From Bretschneidera sinensis (taxonomy: Eukaryota; Streptophyta; Magnoliopsida; Brassicales; Akaniaceae): 64,000 nucleotides of DNA. The notes beneath the pieces were generated by a model. The model was not told the origin of the DNA. It saw nothing but the letters and a program-made list of their open reading frames with translations, and made no database searches. A program made the translations under genes and the position numbers. This document shows, one piece after another, positions 57,201 to 64,000 of this stretch. Every line of letters begins with the position of its first letter. Within the stretch, counting starts at the first letter, position 1. The stretch spans positions 41,317,501-41,381,500 of the forward strand of contig CM043698.1 of assembly GCA_023935145.1 (NCBI GenBank), in the 5' to 3' direction.

Positions 57201-60200
57201 ATTTTTCAATCCTCCCTAATTGGGAATATTATGGAGTAGGAATGCAATCCGGGAGATGTTGTAACTAACTTTTTTGTCTTTTTCTTATTTCTTTCCTCTT
57301 TTCCAACCTCTCTACCAAGAACATAAATGGAAATTCTTCTCACTTGCTTAACCTCTCAATTTTTCATCCTCACTATACCATCTTCCCTACCAAGCAAGGA
57401 AACGTCCAGAAAACAAGTAAACTCCAATCGGAAGTGACGTGAAGGTAAAACAATGAATTTGGCTGGAGGGGTAGCTAGGATATTATGGCTTCGGTTTATT
57501 TGTCACTAGTTGGTTGGTGTATTCTTTGGTTTTTGTGGATCAAGCTTCATCCAAGTTTTAGTCATCAAAGCCCTACCATAAGGTTTACTTCTATTTAAAG
57601 ATAAAAGAGAGACAGAGCAGTACCACAAGGTTTCCTTTTATTTAAAAAAAAAAAAAAAATATTGGAGCAGTAGGGCATATAACTCTCACTATTTCGAAAC
57701 ACAATGCTACAAGGGTTTACTTTTATTTAAAGAAAAAAAAAATGAGAGCTCCCTCTCACTCTGTTTTGGAACCAAAATACCACAAAAGTTTACATTTATT
57801 TAAAGATTAAAAAATAGAGAACAGTAGCCTTTATAACTCCCCCTGTCACTCTGTTTTGGAACCACAATACTACAAAATAGAAGGTTCTTTCGTCGAGGGA
57901 TGCTTACTGACAAGGAATCGGCTATATCAAATTCATGTAGTTTAATCGTTGTATTATAATGTCTATATACTACTCCATTTACTTTGGGATGCTTAAGAGA
58001 TAAAAGCAAACGAAAAATAACTCAACTCAACTATGTTTTAAATTCTTAATCCCAAACAAGTCAGGCCAATTACATGAGCCCTTCCCTCCTGCTCTGCCAA
58101 ATAAAAGGCAATACCCTCAACGAGAATTTCATAGAGAAAATCTTTCTTCATTGCCTCAAACCATGAACATGACCATACCATCTAAGATGTCCGTCACTCA
58201 ACTTATCTTTGATGGGTGCTACCTCCACCAAAAGTATTTAAGTTCATTCAACTGGCAATAATACTTGCCTGAATCCTGATTATTCTTTAGGTGAAAAGAT
58301 CAGTATCAACTAATATCACATTCAAAAACACCTTTCATTGATTCTCCCACATGCCATATATTATGTATGGATAAAAAAGCAAAACACTCAAAAGCAAACA
58401 CATTGCGTTAACAAGGTTAGTTGAAGTATGCTATGATCAATGACAGTCCCAGTAACAAAGTCAGAAAACAAGCTTGATTAGTAGATGCACAGAGAGTACT
58501 ATATTTTCAGTACACAGATGAGATTAAATGGATAACTAACCATTGTTGTGTGCTAAGAAATTGTCAAGTTGAAAGAGTAAGCATTTCACAAGGCTAGGTA
58601 CCAATGCTCCAGAAGTCACCAAAATATTTATGTGCTGAGATTTTGTATCAGCAGAATTGATGACACCATCAACAGTGTCTTCCTTACCACATGAACACTG
58701 CTGCAAGAGGGCCCGTGCTGCATTTGAGACAAAGATGAATACTGTACGCAAGTGATGCGAAAGACATAAGCAGAAGCTCAAAGTGCAATCGATTTACTAG
58801 TTATTACAACAAGTGAATGAAGTAATGAACAATAATGGCTGTCTATATTGCATAATTCAATTCTTGCCTCAATACATCATAAATGGGCATACATATGTTT
58901 GATAATCAAGCATGCTCAATAAAGGAACTAAATTATGGATGTGAATCTTTGGTGAAGAAGGGTATTAAATTCATTAGGCAATGTTTTGATACATCCTGAG
59001 GTATATATTCGGGAATTCTCTCTCTCCTTTGCTAACGCCAAATGACTGGTCTTCGAGGTCATAAATGGGATGCATTCACCGACTTTCTAATGCAATTATC
59101 CTTTTCGCTCATGCTTCAGAAACATCTCATAACCATTCTGACTATTTTTGAGATAGTGGTAATTCTTAGGCCAAAAGAAGAAAAAAAAATCTCATGGTGG
59201 AATTCAGACCTAGGTTAAAAGCTTCAGGTGTGGTGATGGAGTACTAGCTATCTTTTACATTGAAATGCCTCCTATAGGTACATTTTACCATTGAGTTTGT
59301 GATCCGTCAAAATCCTCTATAGGATGGGCTAATGTCAAGGTACATGAAGGACCATACTCCTTAGCACAAGGTGATATCTAGGCAAATGTAAAGGCAGGGG
59401 AGTTTGGCTTGGTTTGGCTTTGCGTATTTCACAATAAGCAGCACTTTAAGCATTCATGTATCCAAACATTAAATCAAATAAGACTGAAATCAGCTTAAAG
59501 CACCAGCAAGTAAAGCACCTGATTATAATTTTAAGTTAAAAATAAACAGCCAAATCCAACCCATAGTATAAAATGTTCCTGGTAGGAAAATTCAACTTCG
59601 TAGAAAGAAAAAATAATATAGGAGAGCAAGATCTTCTCGCAAGAAGACTCACAAATAAAGCAAAACAGAAATGAGATATGGGAAAAAGCTGATATGAGAC
59701 CACTAATAGAGAAAAATAAGTCATCTAATGTAACCAGTGACTTTTCCCTCATAGAATAGTTTCTATTCTGAGAAGGTTTGCTAGTTCTACTATAAGCATG
59801 CATCATTGGCATTAAGTAACTATAAAAAGATAATGAAGATCTAGCTAACTATAGGCATACTTTGGTCATCATTCCAGTGAGTGCTTTAGAAATTTACTAC
59901 AATAAGGCTTTCCTACTCTTTTGCATTCCTTTTTCCAAGACATCCAACCTATATTATCTGAAAACACCACTAATACGAAATATATTTAGCATGCCAGGGC
60001 CGCTAGTTGAATTATTCAACAAAGATGCAATGTCCACCTCTTTTTTTTCTCTCTTCTTTTTTAGAAAAGTAAATGAAGTTTTATCAACAGGAAGTACACA
60101 TGAAATATAATATAAGTTTAAAACAAAATTCAAAAAGAAAGGCTGCCTATAAGGTCTGAAAAATGATCTCAGACTTGAATTATCCTTTTGCATTTTTGTC

Positions 60201-60437
60201 GCACAAATATTGCTAGAATTTGAGTGAACATCCCAAGATAATTAGAATACATAACTTAAAAATAGCTACCAGCTCAGCACTCACTGAACCACAAAAGGGG
60301 ATCACGGAACCAGTCCACAGCAGCATCATGATAGAAAACATACCTGCGGACAGCCATCTATCTGTAAATTCATCAGTCATATTGTACAATTCATCCCAAA
60401 GCTTCATCATCTCTTGATCAAAAATATTATGCAAACC
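51229..60437 (-). CDS. EYA: Plant EYA (Eyes absent) tyrosine phosphatase, last three exons; 5' part outside window
   Basis: Exons in transcript order: 60437-60344, 58717-58541 and 51485-51229 (stop TGA... read at 51231-51229). GT-AG borders and phases agree, giving 175 codons. The protein reads through FDQEMMKLWDELYNMTDEFT, ARALLQQCSCGKEDT, NILVTSGALVPSLVKCLLFQ, YSSWEVGKLQCFKWIKERF and the HAD-phosphatase motif IGDGWEECVAAE, ending GYYFSVVYGNPDVENDE. This is the C-terminal half of plant EYA, a Mg-dependent, Asp-based tyrosine phosphatase of the HAD superfamily. The N-terminal exons, with the DMDETL nucleophile motif, are not in 60438-64000 and must lie to the right. The last intron is 7.1 kb because of a copia element, an RTE tail and a MITE. 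Confidence 0.92.
51552..51671. repeat. LINE-tail-like scrap and exact 33-bp tandem duplication
   Basis: 51565-51605 resembles the minus-oriented 3' tail of the local LINE family (AAAGCACC...GTGCAACCC). Immediately after, a 33-bp unit starting AGGAGTCAATACTAAACCCT is repeated exactly (51606-51638, 51639-51671). Confidence 0.7.
52327..52514 (+). repeat. 5' LTR of the copia element (188 bp)
   Basis: Contains TATATATTGGG (about 52437) as a likely TATA box and ends at the primer-binding site. Same length as the 3' LTR, with 8 substitutions and no indels. Confidence 0.95.
52751..56765 (+). pseudogene. Copia gag-pol, non-functional
   Basis: Gag begins ATG 52751 and continues through DTWEQEDSLLITLLWNSM with a stop at 53012. 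The zinc knuckle (TYCHRAGHTQDTCWKL, about 53486) has lost its first Cys. The protease active site reads ILDSVAKH (53733) instead of D-S-G, so it is dead. Integrase pieces lie at 54190-54790. RT pieces cover 55240-56130, with LNDDLQEVYMEQPPGF (55600) and YVDDIV (55832). RNase H is at 56250-56620, and the C-terminus near 56690 has LADLFTEPLD. At least ten stops or frameshifts are present. Confidence 0.9.
56784..56971 (+). repeat. 3' LTR of the copia element (188 bp)
   Basis: Starts TGTTGAGAGTCCTAATAGG and ends TTTCAACA, directly after the polypurine tract. Confidence 0.95.
57069..57396. mobile_element. MITE with TGCTTGGTAGG termini, ~330 bp
   Basis: TGCTTGGTAGG at 57069-57079 and its exact reverse complement CCTACCAAGCA at 57386-57396 bound a non-coding segment with Tourist/hAT-like composition. 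A third copy of the terminus occurs inside at 57141. The target duplication is not clear. Confidence 0.65.
57560..57860. repeat. Degenerate ~85-105-bp repeats
   Basis: Four units share 'ctacaaggtttacttttatttaaag', an A-run, 'gagcagta' and 'tctcactctgttttggaacc' with drift. Non-coding, in the last EYA intron. Confidence 0.7.
57960..58245 (-). mobile_element. RTE-type LINE 3' end
   Basis: The minus strand encodes VAPIKDKLSDGHLRWYGHVH (58230-58170), the conserved C-terminus of plant RTE reverse transcriptases. The 3' tail containing TTGTTTGGGATTAAGAATTT (about 58060-58040) is typical of that group. 5'-truncated. Confidence 0.75.
58860..60343 (-). other. EYA intron, no other feature supported
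   Basis: Intron between the 60344-60437 and 58541-58717 exons. Weak MITE-like palindromic phrases (GGTTTGGCTT ... AAACAGCCAAATCC) occur at 59405-59560 without clear ends. Confidence 0.5.
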
Positions 60438-60612
60438 CTAGTAAAAAGAAAAGGAAAAAGAAAATTAGAGTTTGTTCCTAGTATCAGACAACAACATTAT
60501 AACAGGTAAGCTGGCTTTCAGAAAGTAAATAGATTTCTTTAACAAAATGTAACAGATAACACGGATCAACAGAAACAAATGAGACGAAAGTTGTTCACTT
60601 GTCAAGGAGAAA

Positions 60613-60694
60613 ACATTTTTCTCCACCAAAGAGGTCTAATATTACTTTTGTGCAATCGATTGCACATTTTTCTCCACCAAAGAGGTCTAATATT
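60613..60694. repeat. 31-bp direct repeat around an 18-bp palindrome
   Basis: 60613-60643 and 60664-60694 carry the same 31 bases (ACATTTTTCTCCACCAAAGA and 11 more). Between them is the perfect palindrome TGTGCAATCGATTGCACA (60649-60666). Upstream EYA intron. Confidence 0.9.
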
Positions 60695-61355
60695 CCACCA
60701 AGGAGAAAAAAAAATGCCAAATATTACTTTGATGGAGAAGTCTAAGTAAAAAACACCTTACACTTTCCTTCAGTGTTTTGGCTTAAATTTCCACAAACTA
60801 TCTCCGTTCTGCACTCCAAAGAGGTGAAAATCACACTGAACTTCAAAATACAGAGCCCTAACAGTAAATAGCCATCAAATCAAGTTTGACACTGACTGTT
60901 GCTAGTTCATACAAATATTTGAGCGAACATAGTCAAATCATAGAAGGCAATAACCATATTCTCTCATTCAAAGATCACACAGATGAAGCCAAAAATAGTC
61001 TGCCAGAAGTTCTTGCTTCATAGAATGTGAGAAAACTTGAGATTGATTAATGTAAGGTAGAGTTGATTTCTAGGGTGAATATCCAAAACACCCTTCAAAA
61101 ATAAGTTTGAATAAAATAATTTCGAATATTTTAGATATCTGTTAAACCCAAAAAAGATTTAAAGTATATCTAATAGCCCTGGAATTTACTTCCGTCGCAT
61201 TCTAACATAAGTTATTTTTGGATAAAAGTGTCATTCACTCAAGACAGAAGTTTTGTCAGGCTCATCCTTCTTAAGTTTTTTGTCTTTTGCATCAATGGAG
61301 CGAACAAATGAAAGCAAAGATTAGGTATCTGAAGTCAGCAACAACATTATAAAGT

Positions 61356-61523
61356 CTCAGCAATTCAATTCCAATAAACTTGCTGTCTATATTATCTATA
61401 ACGTTGGACTTTTTTCTTTTTCAAAAGTCAAAATTCTCTCTCTCTCTCTCTCTCTCTCAGCAATTCAATTTCAATAAACTTCACTTCTCTCTCTCTCTCA
61501 GCAATTCAATTCCAATAAACTTG

Positions 61524-61559
<36 letters not shown>

Positions 61560-61560
61560 T
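61356..61560. repeat. (CT)n microsatellite with three copies of a 24-bp phrase
   Basis: CAGCAATTCAATTCCAATAA plus four bases occurs three times (61358, 61459 and 61499), each time joined to a CT run. The last run passes into (CA)n. Confidence 0.85.
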
Positions 61561-62046
61561 CTAACTCTTCAATTTACTTCAATATTAACACATTTTCTTT
61601 AAATTTAGGCCCTTGTTTTTAGTTTGCCTTCTCTGATACAATCATACAAAAGAACATTACATTTTATAATTGGTGATATGATTATTGAAAAAAAAAATAA
61701 AGGTTAAACTAAAATCAAAATGACAATATACTTAATTAAACTAACACCTTAGAGGATGAGAATTTGTCCGACAAAAAGCTCTTTCTTAGACAGAGTATGA
61801 CCCTCTAAGCTATTGGAGATATTAGATTTACCTTTTGATGTAGAAGAGTAGGAAAGATAGCACGGTTACAAGAAATTAAAAATAAACCATCCCAATCACA
61901 GGGAAGAAGCAACCCAATCACAAGTGCAAAGGAACAATTTTCAATCACAGGGAAACAACCGCAAACTCAATCACATGGATGCAATCAAATCATCAATAAT
62001 AATCTGTTTGTTTATTCATCATTAGCTTTATTAGGGATGTTATATA

Positions 62047-62153
62047 TAAGTAAAGGTACACTGATAAAATGCATCGAGAGAGTGCAACCCATTTACAAGG
62101 AATCTAAGAACAAGAAAGAGACTCGAAAAACTCTAGAAGCTGAATATCATTAG
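62047..62153 (-). mobile_element. LINE 3'-tail fragment
   Basis: Resembles the minus-oriented tail of the LINE at 63528 (TAAGTAAA..., GTGCAACCC, CTCTAGAAG in the same order). It ends where the TRIM-like element begins. Confidence 0.45.
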
Positions 62154-63402
62154 TGTTAAGAGTGTTACGGTTTAAGGGTATTGATGTAATTTCATAATAT
62201 TCAGTTCTCTAACTACTAACCTTAGGCTTAGTAACCAGTTTACTGCTTATTGTCTCTCCATTTTCTTTCTCCGTCTAAACCCTAATATCTGTCTAAACCC
62301 TAAACACAACATTAACATGGTATCAGAGCACATGGCTTGGGGCCCTGGTGGTAATCTTAGGTAAACCAAGGAAAAATAAAATAAAATAATATGTATATAT
62401 ATAGCTAAGTTTATATTCTACTTTTAGTTTTTGTTCAGTTTTGTGTTTTCCCTCTTCCCCAACAATTTATGTTTCATCTCCGGCAGAACCTATTTTCTTC
62501 CTTTCCGATGAGATCGTGACATCCCGCCGTCGGCCATGAGTCCCCTGTTATTGCCGGCACAATTCAATCCAGTCCGATGAGACTCTTGTCCAGCCTCCTC
62601 CTTCTCCGACTTGTTGTGTCGGCGTATGGAGGTTAGGTCCGCCACACGCCGTCGTCTCATGGCTCCTAGGTGATCAAAGACCACAACCAGGTTTGCAACG
62701 CTCCGGTGACCAAAACCCTACCACTGGTGCTCTGTTCTGGCCACTGTCCATCCGCCAATCTGCCACGAACCGTTTGCAGAGATCACAACCCGTTTTGACC
62801 CGGTTCCTTTTATGTTTGTTTGTGGTTCGTTGTTGATGTTGGTGAAGAAGAAGAGAAAAGAAAGAAAAAAAATAACAGAGTAGTGGAAGGAGGAAAATGA
62901 AAAAGTAAAAGTAGTGTGACTAATGATGTTGGAGTAGTGGAAGAATTAAAAAAATATGTGTGGTGATGCTACGTGAAGAAGAAAAGAAAGTTTTGGGGTT
63001 TTGTTTGTTACCCAACCAAATCCAAGTCAGAATTGCACCTCGATCCAAGTTTCGTGAATTCAGCCAATGTGAAACAACTCATTCTTGTCTGTCTTGTTGT
63101 CTTTTTATCTTGTTGACCCCTCAGTTAAGGGCCTTGTCTATCTGGTGTCCCCGTACCTTGTTTATGAATCGTGTTGCTCCATTGTCGTTAGGTGGTGCCA
63201 ATGTGATGACTTAACTATTGTTTTAGGCCTATTTGCCCCGAGCTGCTATGAGTTTTGTTGTTATTTTGGTTTGAATTTATTTATAACAAATTGGATAGGT
63301 ATCATTGTAACAAGTCGGAGTATGCTCCAACATGAGGGAGTGTTAGAGTGTTAGGGTTTAGGGTATTGATGTAATTTCATAATATTAAGTTCTCTTTCTC
63401 TT

Positions 63403-63459
<57 letters not shown>

Positions 63460-63527
63460 GGCTACTAACCTTAGGATTAGTTGTCTTTCTATTTCCTCTC
63501 TCTCTTTCTAAGCCCTAAACACAAACA
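62154..63527 (+). mobile_element. Short non-autonomous LTR element (TRIM-like)
   Basis: Terminal repeats at 62154-62317 (164 bp) and 63341-63527 (187 bp) start TGTTA(A)GAGTGTTA and end AAACACAA(A/C)...ACA. TGGTATCAGAGCA (62318-62330) is the primer-binding site and GAGGGAG (63334-63340) the purine tract. The ~1-kb inside has no gag or pol domain. The 3' LTR carries a (CT)n(TA)n expansion at 63391-63456, which explains the size difference. No target duplication was found: the left flank is ATTAG and the right side runs directly into a LINE tail. It lies in an upstream EYA intron if EYA continues to the right. Confidence 0.8.
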
Positions 63528-64000
63528 TTTTTTTGTAAGTAAAAAATTTATTAAAAAGCACCAAGAGGATGCAACTCAAAGCCAAAGGCTAATTACAATG
63601 AAGAAGCTCCACAAAATCTAGAAGATCATCAATATGACATCCTTTTGAGCATTCAAACCACTTCAAGCCCAAATTTCGCCTCTTACCGAACCCACAACCG
63701 CCTAAGAGACCCCCACAACCCTATACACCATATCCTATAAGTTTCTAGTAAGAGAGTAGTCCATTAAAAGATGAAACACGGATTCGGCGTATCCCTTACA
63801 AATAAAGCATCTTTTAACAAAAACCTTCCCTCTCCTATAGAGATTGTTGATAGAAAGAATTCTATTCCAAGAGACCTCCCAAACAAAAAAAACTAACTTT
63901 CTTAGGAGCTTGTGTGCATCAAATTGCTTTCTAAGAGAAGATAGAGTAATCATTTACAAGGGATCTATCAACAAGAATTTTGTAAAAATCTTTCACCTTG
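63528..64000 (-). mobile_element. L1-type LINE 3' end, continues past the window
   Basis: The minus strand from 63953 to 63735 encodes FFVWEVSWNRILSINNLYRR and CFICKGYAESVFHLL, the zf-RVT end of plant LINEs. The 3' UTR (GGTGCTTTTTAATAAATTTT, A-tail at 63535-63528) matches the family at 11890-12416. The 5' part lies beyond 64000. Confidence 0.8.

Noticed and set aside
59405..59560. MITE-like GGTTTGGCTT ... inverted ends
   Set aside because: Arms are short and imperfect and no target duplication was found.
61380..61622. 80-codon Ser/Leu-rich ORF
   Set aside because: Product of the (CT)n microsatellite.
62490..62684. Arg-rich minus ORF
   Set aside because: Lies inside the non-coding body of the TRIM-like element; no similarity to EYA N-terminal exons.

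Overview
This window looks like nuclear DNA of a flowering plant, most likely a woody eudicot. It is AT-rich, its genes are split by long GT-AG introns, and it is packed with plant transposons: Ty3/gypsy, Ty1/copia, LINEs of the L1 and RTE types, a MULE, hAT and Tourist-like MITEs and a TRIM-like element. There is no sign of bacterial genes, CRISPR, rRNA or tRNA genes. The species cannot be told from the sequence.

Four host genes can be modelled by joining exons in phase. (1) 5106-6148 (+): five exons, 199 aa, a plastid-targeted protein resembling the cyanobacterial DUF2996 family. (2) 7315-20238 (-): six exons, 172 aa, an unrecognised but cleanly spliced protein. Its second intron is 9.8 kb and holds a complete Ty3/gypsy chromovirus, an L1-type LINE end and two MITEs. 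(3) 28277-37333 (-): four exons, 457 aa, an RCC1-repeat protein that I recognise as RUG3 (mitochondrial nad2 splicing). Its first intron is 7.4 kb and holds a rearranged Tat/Ogre-like element. (4) 51229-60437 (-): the last three exons of plant EYA (Eyes absent tyrosine phosphatase). The 5' exons lie beyond the right edge, and its introns hold a full Ty1/copia element, an RTE-LINE tail, a MITE and a TRIM-like element. Two weaker terminal-exon candidates lie at 61-297 and 3955-4053 (+).

Layout: 0-5 kb, gene-end candidates, a decayed MULE and local duplications. 5-7 kb, the DUF2996-like gene and a hAT MITE. 7-20 kb, the 172-aa gene and its TE-filled intron. 20.9-27.9 kb, a Tat-like gypsy remnant with tandem repeats and a plus-strand extra ORF. 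28-37.3 kb, RUG3 with a second, similar Tat-like remnant in intron 1. 37.5-49.5 kb, a TE graveyard: hAT-type pieces, a minus-strand retroelement ORF, and a Ty1/copia remnant. That copia remnant is itself interrupted by a DNA-transposon-like insert carrying a captured fragment of a POLTERGEIST-like PP2C gene. 49.5-64 kb, EYA.

The most interesting points are the PP2C capture at 46.15-46.44 kb; the two Tat-like remnants with the same layout (gag-pol on minus, an extra coiled-coil ORF on plus, then a tandem array); the 48-bp array whose units are each a small hairpin; and a 143-nt imperfect hairpin at 50.69 kb downstream of EYA. All identifications come from reading translated motifs and repeat structure by eye. 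No database search was run.
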